Below, piece by piece: positions 54,222 to 63,270 of a DNA stretch of 64,000 bases. The notes beneath the pieces were generated by a model. The model searched no databases and was not told the DNA's origin. It saw only the letters and a list, made by a program, of their open reading frames with translations. This DNA comes from Maledivibacter sp. (GTDB lineage: Bacteria > Bacillota > Clostridia > Peptostreptococcales > Caminicellaceae). The stretch covers positions 62,001 through 126,000 of the forward strand of contig JAOASB010000022.1 in the NCBI GenBank assembly GCA_025210375.1. The letters run 5' to 3'. The position numbers and the translations under genes were made by a program. Numbering within the stretch: the first letter of the stretch is position 1; each line of letters starts with the position of its first letter.

Positions 54222-54689
54222 ATGACTGAATTTAACTTTACTTCTATGGTGCCAATCAAAAAAGGTTGGTCAGAAGATAAAAAGTACTGTGTTACAAAAG
54301 AAGACGGCACAAGATATCTACTTCGCATTACTCCCATAGAACGTTTTGAAACAAGAAAAACCTTATTTTCTATGCTTGAGAAGGTATCGGAGCTTGATAT
54401 CAACATGTGCAAGCCTGTGGAATTTGGCATTTGTAAAGACGGCGTGTATGCTTTACATACTTGGATTGATGGAAAAGATGCCGAAGATATTATTCCTCTT
54501 TTGCCAGAAAGAGAGCAATATATTTCAGGTCTAAAATCAGGTAAAAATTCAAGAAAAATTAATTCTATTCATGGACCTAAAAAGCTGGAGATTTGGTACA
54601 CACGATTTAACCAAAAAACCAATATAAAAATTCAAAAACACAAAGAATGTCCTTTGCGTTTTGAAGGCGATAATAAGTTGATTAAATAA
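54222..54689 (+). pseudogene. Aminoglycoside phosphotransferase-like protein, truncated
   Basis: The 155-residue frame covers the N-lobe and hinge of the APH/choline-kinase family (SMVPIKKGWSEDKKYCVTKE, LLRITPIERFETRK, ALHTWIDGKDAEDIIPLLPE, RFNQKTNIKIQ). It stops at KLIK before the catalytic HGDxHxxN loop and the DFD metal motif; family members are about 300 residues. The frame is broken by a stop next to the downstream helicase gene, so an insertion or deletion at about 54690 is likely. The start has a GAGAGG site. Confidence 0.78.
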
Positions 54690-54804
54690 CTAAGTGCACA
54701 AAATATTTAGGAATATACTTTGGAGCTGAATGAGTCAACATCATCTAACAAAAGCCTTAGAATTATTTTCGGAAAAAAATACTGCAATTATACTGGAGGT
54801 AAAA

Positions 54805-56766
54805 ATGTTAAACAGGTCATATTATTCTAATTCGTTAGAAGCATTCCTTAATCAAAGAAATGATGCAATATTAGGAAATATCACTAGAAATAATGAATTT
54901 TCTCTTGAAGATACTCAAAAAAATGCTTGGGTTGAGCAAATAAAGATACTTAAAATATCTTTATCTCGGTTTGATAATGGACATATTCTCTTTGAATATA
55001 CTATTCCAAGAATGGGAAAAAGGGTAGACAATATTTATATATATAAAGGGATAATATTCATTCTAGAATTCAAAGTTGGAGAAACTCAATATTTTAAACA
55101 TAATATAGCCCAAGTATTTGATTATGGATTAGATTTGAAAAATTTCCATGAAGGTAGTCACGATAGATATATAGCTCCAATTTTAGTTGCAACAAATGGA
55201 GAAATCCATGAGAATAATATTGACTGCTATCAAGACAAACTCATATGTCCATCATGTTGTAATACGAGAGAATTAAGTAATTTGATTTATGAAATATCGC
55301 AAAAATTCTGTGATAGTAATATAGATCCTAACGAGTGGGAGAAATCAAGGTATAAGCCAACTCCTACTATAGTTGAAGCAGCTCAAGCGCTATATAGAGG
55401 ACATAGTGTCAAAGATATTTCTCGTTCCGATTCAGGAGCAATTAATCTTAGCATTACTACACAAAACATAAATGAAATAATTGATTATAGTAAAGCACAT
55501 AACAGAAAGGCTATTTGTTTTATTACCGGAGTCCCTGGTGCGGGTAAAACATTAGCTGGATTAAATATTGCATGTTCTAGACAAAAGTATAACGAGGAAG
55601 AGCATGCAGTGTTTCTATCAGGCAATGGTCCTTTAGTTGATGTTCTTCAAGAAGCCCTAGCAAGAGATGAAGTAACTAATTCTGATGTTAAGATATATAA
55701 AACAGAGGCTATTAGAAAATCAAAATTATTTATTCAAAATATTCATCATTTTCGAGATGACGCTATAAGAAATGAAAAAGCCCTTCTTGAAAAAGTAGCT
55801 ATATTTGATGAGGCTCAGAGAGCGTGGAATAAACATAAGACTTCCAATTTTATGCAAAGAAAAAAAGGCGTATTAGAATTTGATATGTCTGAACCTGAAT
55901 TTTTAATAAGTGTAATGGATAGACATGAAGATTGGACTACAATTGTATGTCTAATTGGTGGCGGACAAGAGATTAATGTTGGAGAAGCTGGTCTTGTGGA
56001 ATGGTTTAATGCTCTTAAGAAATTTAATGATTGGGATGTATACTTATCTAGTAAAATTAAAGATAATGAATATGTTGGTAATAAAGATATTGTAGATTAT
56101 GTAAGTATGCTTAATTATCGTTTTTGTGATAATTTACATTTAGCAACATCCGTAAGGTCTTTCAGAAGTGAAAATGTTTCAGATTTAGTTAAATACTTAC
56201 TGGATTGTGATATTAAAAAAACAAAAGAAATAAAAGGATTAATCGGAGATAATTATCCAATATGTATAACTAGACATATTTGTAAAGCTAAAGATTGGCT
56301 TAGAAATAAAGCTAGAGGTAGTGAAAGATATGGCATTATTGCAAGTTCAGGAGCACAAAGATTAAAAAAGTTCGGTATAAATGTCCAATATAAAATTGAT
56401 GCTAAAATGTGGTTTCTAAATGATGAAACAGATGTAAGGTCTTCATTTTTTCTTGAAGATGTTGCCACCGAATTTGATGTTCAAGGACTTGAACTTGATT
56501 GGACTTGTGTTGCTTGGGATGCAAATTTGAGATATACTCAAAACACCTGGGAATATAAGAGATTTAGAGGAACTAGTTGGCAGAATATTAATAATATAAT
56601 TCAGAAAACATATTTGAAAAATACGTATAGAGTTCTTCTTACAAGGGCTAGACAAGGAATGATTATATTTGTTCCAGAAGGTGATGAAAAAGACTACACT
56701 AGGCAAAAAGATTTTTATGATGGGACATATGAATATTTAAAAAAGATAGGTTTTATAGAAATATAA
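54805..56766 (+). CDS. PD-(D/E)XK nuclease-SF1 helicase fusion (DUF2075 family)
   Basis: The 653-residue product has an N-terminal domain with a PD-(D/E)XK-like core (Asp75, then Glu88-Phe-Lys90 in ILEFKVG), then a superfamily 1 helicase/ATPase of the DUF2075 type: Walker A GVPGAGKT (about 242-249), Walker B with DEAQ (335-338), motif V VQGLELDWTCVAWD, and motif VI YRVLLTRARQGM. I use ATG at 54805 with GGAGGT just upstream; an in-frame ATG at 54730 would add 25 residues. It sits beside a truncated gene and near an integrase. Phage defence is an inference. Confidence 0.82.
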   Translation: MLNRSYYSNSLEAFLNQRNDAILGNITRNNEFSLEDTQKNAWVEQIKILKISLSRFDNGHILFEYTIPRMGKRVDNIYIYKGIIFILEFKVGETQYFKHNIAQVFDYGLDLKNFHEGSHDRYIAPILVATNGEIHENNIDCYQDKLICPSCCNTRELSNLIYEISQKFCDSNIDPNEWEKSRYKPTPTIVEAAQALYRGHSVKDISRSDSGAINLSITTQNINEIIDYSKAHNRKAICFITGVPGAGKTLAGLNIACSRQKYNEEEHAVFLSGNGPLVDVLQEALARDEVTNSDVKIYKTEAIRKSKLFIQNIHHFRDDAIRNEKALLEKVAIFDEAQRAWNKHKTSNFMQRKKGVLEFDMSEPEFLISVMDRHEDWTTIVCLIGGGQEINVGEAGLVEWFNALKKFNDWDVYLSSKIKDNEYVGNKDIVDYVSMLNYRFCDNLHLATSVRSFRSENVSDLVKYLLDCDIKKTKEIKGLIGDNYPICITRHICKAKDWLRNKARGSERYGIIASSGAQRLKKFGINVQYKIDAKMWFLNDETDVRSSFFLEDVATEFDVQGLELDWTCVAWDANLRYTQNTWEYKRFRGTSWQNINNIIQKTYLKNTYRVLLTRARQGMIIFVPEGDEKDYTRQKDFYDGTYEYLKKIGFIEI

Positions 56767-56789
56767 TAAAATTACTTCTTAATCATAAG

Positions 56790-56812
56790 TAAAAAATGAG
56801 AACCTTCTCATG
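56790..56812 (-). terminator. Minus-strand terminator in the helicase-to-hypothetical gap
   Basis: On the minus strand ATGAGAA-GG-TTCTCAT is followed by TTTTT. It lies 245 bases beyond the minus-strand gene ending at 57058 and 25 bases after the helicase stop. The rest of 56767-57057 shows no gene. Confidence 0.5.
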
Positions 56813-57057
56813 GATTCCTCTTAGGGCGTGGGGCAAACTTCACATAATAAAATACTCCCGTTCGCTACGCACATCTCTTAACTTGTAATAAAATTCAACT
56901 TCCTATTATCCAATAATAGTGTTGATTAATTCAAGTAGGAGAGGTCTTATCTTTTAATAAAATAGGCGTGTTAATAAGCTACTTGCAGACTTTCAATTTA
57001 GTCTTTGTGTTTCTATTACCTAAAAGACCATAATATCTAAGGCGAATATACTCTCTT

Positions 57058-57777
57058 CTATTTAAATAGTGAGTAATCTATTTCATATCCATCAGGTGTA
57101 ACCATCTGGAAAATAATTGCTTCATCTATATTAGAAGGTTGTATTATATTTTTAGGTATGATTAAAGCTTGAAGTCCTGTTCTTCTAGGTTCAACAATTA
57201 CTATTACTTGATTTCCTAACGTTATTATTTGTTTTACATTAGAATTCATAGCTACCAAAACAATTTGATTTATGTTTGTATAATCAAAATCAAAATTTTT
57301 ACTTTCTTCAGCAACGCCTAAGTTGTGTACAAAATCATAATATATAGATGCTGTTGGAACTGTAGTAAATATACGATGAAGTGCATAGTTAACCCTCGTA
57401 GGCACATAACTCCATCGTCCACCAAATTTAGTAGAATGCCAATAAGTTTTATATGCAGGTCTTTTCCAATTCACATCATTGTAAGCAAATTGTATAGGAA
57501 TCTCTTTTCCTTTTTCTATAACTTCAGATACAGGTTGAATATTTGAAGGTAATGATAGATTATATATGGGCCAAGAATCTATATTTATTGGTTCATTTGG
57601 TTCTAAAGAATCTAAACGATTTTTACACTCCTTATATTCTTTATTTATATTTTCATCTTCAAGTTTATTCGTTCCATATGAAAAGAGTTTATCAATATTT
57701 GAATAATTATATATAAGAACTAGTGTAATTATACAGCAAGTTGCAATTAAATAGAACCATTTTTTATAGGACTTCAT
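57058..57777 (-). CDS. Hypothetical membrane-anchored protein
   Basis: The 239-residue product has an N-terminal membrane anchor (about 7-25) after KSYKKW, then an outward or lumenal domain rich in Tyr, Asn and Ile with no family I recognise. The start is good: GAGGTGG lies 5 bases before the ATG on the minus strand. It faces the helicase gene convergently and lies next to an integrase, so it may be part of an acquired segment. Confidence 0.7.
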   Translation of the reverse strand: MKSYKKWFYLIATCCIITLVLIYNYSNIDKLFSYGTNKLEDENINKEYKECKNRLDSLEPNEPINIDSWPIYNLSLPSNIQPVSEVIEKGKEIPIQFAYNDVNWKRPAYKTYWHSTKFGGRWSYVPTRVNYALHRIFTTVPTASIYYDFVHNLGVAEESKNFDFDYTNINQIVLVAMNSNVKQIITLGNQVIVIVEPRRTGLQALIIPKNIIQPSNIDEAIIFQMVTPDGYEIDYSLFK

Positions 57778-57930
57778 TTTACCACCTCAATATTTTTCTA
57801 ATAAATTTAAGAAGCAAACTATATAAATTAAGTGTTTAAATAAACCTGTTTAAAGTATTTTTTGCTAATTATCAATAAAAAATTCTTCAAATTAATGAAG
57901 ACAAAAGTATCAAATTTATAGATTTATAAA

Positions 57931-57974
57931 AAAATAAAATACCTAGTCCGTAAATGTAGATTGTAGGACTAGGT
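57931..57974 (-). terminator. Orphan minus-strand terminator
   Basis: ACCTAGTCC (57941-57949) pairs with GGACTAGGT (57966-57974). On the minus strand it is followed by ATTTTATTTTTTT. No minus-strand gene is seen between it and the integrase, so it may end a small RNA, an antisense transcript or a lost gene. Confidence 0.65.
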
Positions 57975-58151
57975 TTGTGATATTATAGTATATAGGGGAA
58001 GGTTATTAGTATTCAGCTTTAGGTCTTGTAATTTCAACGTTTTATACGTGTTGTTATACAATAAATCATAATACATAATCCTGCGGCAGAGGAAAATAGA
58101 TTATATATATGTAGAAACCGTTAATAATTTAACACATTTTTTCATCTACAA

Positions 58152-58340
58152 TACATGTAATCGACATATACAAGCGATGAATTTTGACAATTCTCTACTC
58201 GGAGATGTTTTTGTAGAAAAATACAATTTATCTTATCGACAAAATCTTTAGAATCGCTAATTTTGTCAATATGGGTCACAATATCAATTTTAAAGAAGTT
58301 GAAGTCTAAAGGATAACAATAGTATTATGTTGTCGAAAAA
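58152..58340. promoter_or_regulatory. Cluster of Spo0A-like boxes and an inverted repeat upstream of the integrase
   Basis: TGTCGAA (0A-box core) at 58331-58337, one-mismatch inverse forms ATCGACA at 58160-58166 and 58235-58241, and a perfect inverted repeat GACAAAAT (58238-58245) / ATTTTGTC (58260-58267) with a 14-base spacer. These could be regulatory sites or recombinase-binding arms. The rest of the 614-bp gap holds no gene. Confidence 0.4.
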
Positions 58341-58391
58341 AATCGCTTAAAACTAAAAATATAAAGCCGTTTTTTGAAGGGGGAAATTTTT

Positions 58392-59525
58392 ATGTCGAAA
58401 ATAATAGTATCTGATAAAATACGAAGTGATATTCCTACTAACATCTTAATAGAAAGGGAAATCTTAAGGGAGAAACTTGAAGAAATAAAATCTTCTGCTC
58501 CGCCAATTTTAGTTAGGTATATGAACTTCCTTTATATTAATGAAACAGCAAGAAGTGTAAATATAAATACAGCATTAAAATACACAAGGGAAATAATTAA
58601 GATTCTGGAGTGGCTAATTAAAGAAAGAATTATTAATAAGCCCGACATACAAAGTATTAATAAGCATGATCTCAATAACATTGAATGCGATGATATTCAA
58701 CAATATCTTGACTCATGGGGAAGCCATACAGAAATAAATAGCAAGGGGGAAAAGGTATTATACAGTAATAGTATTAGAACCATATTTTTTAAAGGTTCCT
58801 GTATTAGAGGTTTTTTTACATGGCTATTTAAAAATAATTACATCGAAAGAAATGAAACGGAAAAACTAAGAAAGGTTATTACCCCCGAGCTTCCTCCCGT
58901 CATAGCTTTAACCGATGATGAAGTTAGAGCAATGCTTGAGCTTGCTGAATGTGGTAAAACAAATATTTATGATAATACAATAGAGCTTACTAAAAAAGAA
59001 ATGGAAACCCATAGTAAAACTAAACATAGAGATATAGCGATACTAAGTATGTTTGTATATCATGGCTTAAGAATACATGAACTTTACCATTTAAACCTCT
59101 CTGCATTATATTTCGAAAAGGATTACTTTGAGATATACAGAAAGAGGAACAAAAAAAGAAACATGTACTTTTCTAAGTATACGAAAAATGCTTTACAAAG
59201 TTATATAGAATTAGAAAGACCAAAGGAAAACATAGCCACAGGAGATACAGATGCATTATTTATTAGTACAAGAGAACATAAAAGATTATGTATCAGACAA
59301 ATAAGGAGGATCGTGAAAAAATATGCCGTTAAGGTATCCGGAAATCCCAAGCTATCTCCCCATAAATTAAGATCCACCTTCGCAACAAAAGCCATAGATA
59401 TTACCGGCAATATTTACAAGGTACAAAAAAATCTAGACCATAGTTCGCCTAATACCACCCAAAGGTATTTAAAAGAAGATGAAAAATTCAAGAGAGAAAT
59501 AGCCGCAGCAATAAATTATGATTAA
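58392..59525 (+). CDS. Tyrosine-type recombinase/integrase
   Basis: The 377-residue product has a core-binding domain (about 35-165) and a complete catalytic set: Arg227 (YHGLRIHEL), His324 and Arg327 (SPHKLRSTFAT), His350 (LDHSSPNTTQ) and Tyr359 (QRYL). It differs from the degenerate recombinase at 48425. ATG at 58392 has AAGGGGG about 6 bases upstream; an in-frame TTG at 58374 would start ahead of that site. No phage or conjugation genes are nearby. Confidence 0.92.
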   Translation: MSKIIVSDKIRSDIPTNILIEREILREKLEEIKSSAPPILVRYMNFLYINETARSVNINTALKYTREIIKILEWLIKERIINKPDIQSINKHDLNNIECDDIQQYLDSWGSHTEINSKGEKVLYSNSIRTIFFKGSCIRGFFTWLFKNNYIERNETEKLRKVITPELPPVIALTDDEVRAMLELAECGKTNIYDNTIELTKKEMETHSKTKHRDIAILSMFVYHGLRIHELYHLNLSALYFEKDYFEIYRKRNKKRNMYFSKYTKNALQSYIELERPKENIATGDTDALFISTREHKRLCIRQIRRIVKKYAVKVSGNPKLSPHKLRSTFATKAIDITGNIYKVQKNLDHSSPNTTQRYLKEDEKFKREIAAAINYD

Positions 59526-59573
59526 ACAAAAAAGGTTTAAGGAATACATCAAATAGAAATTAAAAAGTATCAA

Positions 59574-59628
59574 TAATGATAGTACTGATAATGTTATTAA
59601 TTAATGACATCGGTAATAATTATCATGA
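59574..59628. repeat. Inverted repeat between integrase and a small membrane gene
   Basis: ATGATA..CTGATA on the left mirrors TCGGTA..TTATCAT on the right around a central ATTAATTAAT. It lies 50 bases after the integrase stop and could be a terminator, operator or recombination site. Confidence 0.45.
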
Positions 59629-59672
59629 AATAAATAAGGCTGTTCTTAAAATATTTTGAAAGGGGTATTTAA

Positions 59673-59966
59673 GTGAATAAAAGAAATTGTATAATATTAG
59701 CTACTGCAATTTTATTGGGATTTATAATTTTAGGAATTACTATAAGATTAGCAATAGAGGATTTAAGTCAGAATATATCTAGCCCAGATAATGAAGATCA
59801 TATAAATAATTTAGCCGAATTATATAGGTATCAGATGGTCCCAGTTAATGATAGTAATATCATAATATTCGACAGAAAAACAGGTAAATATTGGAGAAAA
59901 TTTGCACCTCCAAATGAAGGACCAACGGAATGGACAAGAGAAAGGGCTCCCAATTATAATAAATGA
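59673..59966 (+). CDS. Hypothetical small membrane protein
   Basis: The 97-residue product has a single N-terminal membrane helix (about 5-27) followed by a conserved-looking tail with RYQMVPVNDSNIIIFDRKTG and KYWRKFAPPNEGPTEW. That tail recurs in small hypothetical proteins of Firmicutes, but I know no function. GTG at 59673 has GAAAGGGG upstream. A strong terminator follows, so it is a unit of its own. Confidence 0.75.
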   Translation: MNKRNCIILATAILLGFIILGITIRLAIEDLSQNISSPDNEDHINNLAELYRYQMVPVNDSNIIIFDRKTGKYWRKFAPPNEGPTEWTRERAPNYNK

Positions 59967-59984
59967 TAATATTATTAAAATTTA

Positions 59985-60028
59985 TAAAAATTACTGATTT
60001 GATTTTTTTGAATCAGTAATTTTTATCT
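59985..60028 (+). terminator. Intrinsic terminator after the small membrane gene
   Basis: AAAAATTACTGATT pairs with AATCAGTAATTTTT across a TGATTTTTTTG loop. Confidence 0.9.
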
Positions 60029-60153
60029 CTAAGGATAAACTTTATTGTTAATGGTAAATTTGTAATTATATATTAATATTTCTATATTATAATAGAAGAT
60101 ATTGAGTGTTTTCAGGTATGAGTGTATATAGAAGGGAGGTAAATAGATAGATC

Positions 60154-60699
60154 ATGAAGAAATGTTTTTGTTTAATATTATCATTTCTCATTTCCTTACT
60201 TATTTTTTTAGGTTGCGAAAAAGTTTCAGATGAACAACTTGCACAGGAAGTAGTAAATAGCTATGCCATGGATCTTTATAATGTAAATAGCGATGATAAT
60301 TTTTTTGAAATAGGAAAAAAATCAAGCACTATAGACATTGAAAAATATGATGAAGACCTAGAAGGATATCTATCATCCTACAAACAATATTTCACTGAAA
60401 AAGCATTTTTGACATTTATGTTGAATAGAGCTATAGTTCCATATAGACATGAAAATATGACAGTAAAATTTAAAAACATTGATTATAGGGATATTAAGTT
60501 TGACAAAGAAAAAAATAGTATCACTATAGATTGCAAAATATCATTTGATTCAAAAATATTAAATATGGATAAAACTACAGAATTAAAAGATCGTCGAATA
60601 ATAGTACTAATTAAAGAATCCGGTGATTGGAAAATAATATCCGAAAGAGTTTTTTATGATCAAAAGCTATTAGACATTAAATTTAGTGATCAGCATTAA
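60154..60699 (+). CDS. Hypothetical lipoprotein
   Basis: The 181-residue product has a type II signal peptide with lipobox LIFLGC (Cys at about 21), so it is predicted to be lipid-anchored outside the membrane. The mature part resembles a small NTF2-like or DUF-type fold: helical start, then strands ending KDRRIIVLIKESGDWKIISE. No known family is assigned with confidence. GAAGGGAGG lies about 13 bases before the ATG, a slightly long spacing. Confidence 0.75.
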   Translation: MKKCFCLILSFLISLLIFLGCEKVSDEQLAQEVVNSYAMDLYNVNSDDNFFEIGKKSSTIDIEKYDEDLEGYLSSYKQYFTEKAFLTFMLNRAIVPYRHENMTVKFKNIDYRDIKFDKEKNSITIDCKISFDSKILNMDKTTELKDRRIIVLIKESGDWKIISERVFYDQKLLDIKFSDQH

Positions 60700-60834
60700 A
60701 GGTAAAGGATATTCATTTTAATAGTATTATATAAAAACTAATAGTATAAATTTGTACTAAAGAGAAAATTAAAAATTCATGACCCGGTGAAATAATACTT
60801 TGAAATAATCATATAAAATAGGAGGGTAATATAT

Positions 60835-61212
60835 ATGGGATTATTAAGTGGATTAATGGGTAATGCATCGAAAAAAAATATTAAAGATGTTGAACAAGAA
60901 TTTGAGCATATACTTGCTGATGGTGAACAATTAGAAAGAGCCTTTGTGATAATAAGAGATTTGATTGTATTTACTGATAAACGCCTTATCCTAGTAGATA
61001 AGCAAGGTGTTACAGGTAAAAAAGTAGAATATCTTTCAGTACCTTATAGTAAAATTAATCGTTTTAGCGTAGAAACTGCAGGCCATTTCGATTTAGATGC
61101 TGAACTGAAAATATGGCTTTCAGGCACTCAAACCCCAATTCAGAAAGAGTTTAGAAAAGATAAGAGTATATATGATGTTCAGAAGGCTTTAGCTACATAT
61201 GTTTTAAAGTAA
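60835..61212 (+). CDS. PH domain-containing protein (bacterial PH, YvbH/YozO-like)
   Basis: The 125-residue cytoplasmic protein is one bacterial pleckstrin-homology-like domain: IIRDLIVFTDKRLILVDKQG, then KKVEYLSVPYSKINRFSVET and a C-terminal helix (SIYDVQKALATYVL). Family members are small proteins of unknown role. GGAGGGTAATATAT precedes the ATG. Confidence 0.87.
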   Translation: MGLLSGLMGNASKKNIKDVEQEFEHILADGEQLERAFVIIRDLIVFTDKRLILVDKQGVTGKKVEYLSVPYSKINRFSVETAGHFDLDAELKIWLSGTQTPIQKEFRKDKSIYDVQKALATYVLK

Positions 61213-61363
61213 ATAATTTATTTTAAGTATTATTTCGCTTTTATAGGGTTCAGGATTATGTTAATGCATGGTCTTGAACCTGTATATTTCTTGCCAACTA
61301 ATTAATAACTTAAAAACATAAACTAGCATAGCACCATGGATTGAATCATATGGAGGTAATATA

Positions 61364-62083
61364 ATGAAAGAAAATACTGTATTAATCGTTGTACTTTCTC
61401 TATTATTCTTAGCTATTATAATAGGAAATATTTTGAGATACTCCAAGAGGGAATTTTTTAAAACTCATAAAAAAAAGTTTGAGATTACATTTATATATAT
61501 CCCCATTGCTTTATCCTTCTTATTACTAACATATCATTCATCGGATTCATTTTGGGATTTCGTATACGTAAATATGATATTTACTATAATTATTGGCCTA
61601 ATATTTATTATTGATAAAAGAATGCCTAAAGATAATAAAATAAAGCTAATTCTTCATTTTTCCATGTATATACTAATTTTCTTAGTTGTGAGAGAGGCAA
61701 ATAGACATTTAATACTACCTATGGCACATAATTGCATAATAGTTATCTTTATCTTGAACTTAAGACAAGGATTCAATAAGAATGATAATTCTCAAATATC
61801 AATATTATTTGCAAACTTATTGGGTGTGATTGCAATAATAATAATGTTTTATTGCTTTAATGAACCATTTGATGGGATATCTAAACAGGAATGCATTGTT
61901 AAAAATTATTTACTAGAGAAAAAAGGCTATAATGAAAATGATATAATGGAATTAAGAAGATTGACTTCTTCTACAGGAAAAGAAAAAAGAGTTTTTGTTA
62001 GTATAGGTCAGCAAGATAGAAAGGCATATATTTACCATTATAAAAATGGAAGTATTATTGGGATTGAAGAATTAAAAAACTGA
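61364..62083 (+). CDS. Hypothetical multi-pass membrane protein
   Basis: The 239-residue product has about five membrane helices in its first 165 residues and a soluble C-terminal part (RRLTSSTGKEKRVFVSIGQQ, KAYIYHYKNGSIIGIEE) that may be a small sensor or PepSY-like fold. I do not recognise the family. TATGGAGGTAATATA precedes the ATG. Confidence 0.72.
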   Translation: MKENTVLIVVLSLLFLAIIIGNILRYSKREFFKTHKKKFEITFIYIPIALSFLLLTYHSSDSFWDFVYVNMIFTIIIGLIFIIDKRMPKDNKIKLILHFSMYILIFLVVREANRHLILPMAHNCIIVIFILNLRQGFNKNDNSQISILFANLLGVIAIIIMFYCFNEPFDGISKQECIVKNYLLEKKGYNENDIMELRRLTSSTGKEKRVFVSIGQQDRKAYIYHYKNGSIIGIEELKN

Positions 62084-62157
62084 TTTGCAGGTGATTACAG
62101 GGGAGCGTTTTTTATTAAGTTTTTTAGTAAATATCAATTTACAAAAGGGGAATAATA

Positions 62158-62580
62158 ATGAATCGTAATGGATATAGGATCTTTGCTAAATTCTTTTTTG
62201 CCATGTATATTTTATACTTACTTTACCTAACATTATTTAGTTCTTACTATGGTCGTAATTATTTCCATAGGAACATAAACCTTTTCCCCTTTAAGACAAT
62301 GGTAGAATACCTTCATTCAAACCATAGCATAAAAAGCATTATAATAAACCTACTTGGAAATATAGCTGCATTTTTACCCATGGGGTTATTACTGCCATTA
62401 ATATTCAAAAAAATCAATAGCTTCAAGAGAGTCACTATATTTATTTTTCTTTCATCTTTTACTATCGAAATCACCCAATATATTCTAGGGGTTGGTACTA
62501 CAGATATAGATGACATAATATTAAATATACTAGGTGGTATTTTGGGCTTCTGTTTATACAATTGTTTTAAGGAAAAATAA
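62158..62580 (+). CDS. VanZ family protein
   Basis: The 140-residue membrane protein has the VanZ-like layout of four helices with NLLGNIAAFLPMGLLLP and the conserved SSFTIEITQYILGVGTTDID (acidic Asp pair) followed by DDIILNILGGILGF. VanZ relatives are linked to glycopeptide tolerance or wall precursor biology, but most are uncharacterised. AAAAGGGGAATAATA precedes the ATG. Confidence 0.9.
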   Translation: MNRNGYRIFAKFFFAMYILYLLYLTLFSSYYGRNYFHRNINLFPFKTMVEYLHSNHSIKSIIINLLGNIAAFLPMGLLLPLIFKKINSFKRVTIFIFLSSFTIEITQYILGVGTTDIDDIILNILGGILGFCLYNCFKEK

Positions 62581-62641
62581 TATCTCTAAGGGATAACAAG
62601 GAATTAGAATTTAAGCTATCTACAAAGAGGGGGTAAATCAT

Positions 62642-63247
62642 ATGGAAATAGTTAATGGCAAAGAATACACTAACTGTAATTTTGATAATATGTATCTAGA
62701 TATGAGGGAAATAAATAATTGTAGATTTATTGGGTGTACCTTTCACAGCACCCACTTTGAAGAATCCATAACTAACAGATGCGAGTTTACTGAATGTGAT
62801 TTTAGGGGAGTACGATTTAATGTCTCAATACATAACACATCGGCCTTTACCAATTGTAGATTTTCCTATGCCGATCTATTCAGTGCCCGATTCGTAGAAT
62901 GTAAAATGACAGGTTCAACCTTTGAAGAAGCAAATATGATTGGAGTAGAGGTATCCTATGGTAATTGGTCCTATACTAATTTGCGACTAAATAATCTGAA
63001 AGGTATCGATTTCAGCTATGTTAAATTAACAAGAGCAGATTTGTATGGTTGTGATTTAGAGAATGTTAAATTTTATGGTGCGGATTTAAGCTATGCAAAT
63101 TTAGTGCAGGCCAAAATAAAAGGCGCCGATTTGCGTAATTCTAAAATAGATGGAATTGATTTAGTAAACATAGACCTCAAGGGTGTACGCATTGATATAC
63201 CTCAGAGTATCATGGTAGCACAAGCATATGGCGCAATAGTTGGATAA
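62642..63247 (+). CDS. Pentapeptide repeat protein
   Basis: The 201-residue product is nearly all A(D/N)LXX-type repeats (for example FEEANMIG, YADLFSARF, LYGCDLENVKFYGADLSYAN), forming a right-handed quadrilateral beta-helix. Relatives include Qnr-type gyrase-protecting proteins, but most have unknown function. GAGGGGGTAAATCAT precedes the ATG. Confidence 0.9.
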   Translation: MEIVNGKEYTNCNFDNMYLDMREINNCRFIGCTFHSTHFEESITNRCEFTECDFRGVRFNVSIHNTSAFTNCRFSYADLFSARFVECKMTGSTFEEANMIGVEVSYGNWSYTNLRLNNLKGIDFSYVKLTRADLYGCDLENVKFYGADLSYANLVQAKIKGADLRNSKIDGIDLVNIDLKGVRIDIPQSIMVAQAYGAIVG

Positions 63248-63270
63248 GTATTTAAAGAAAGGAAGATTAG

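Noticed and set aside
54730-54804. Upstream ATG (54730) as the start of the nuclease-helicase gene
   Set aside because: The ATG at 54805 has a GGAGGT site directly ahead, and the extra 25 residues are of doubtful relevance; not excluded, but less likely.
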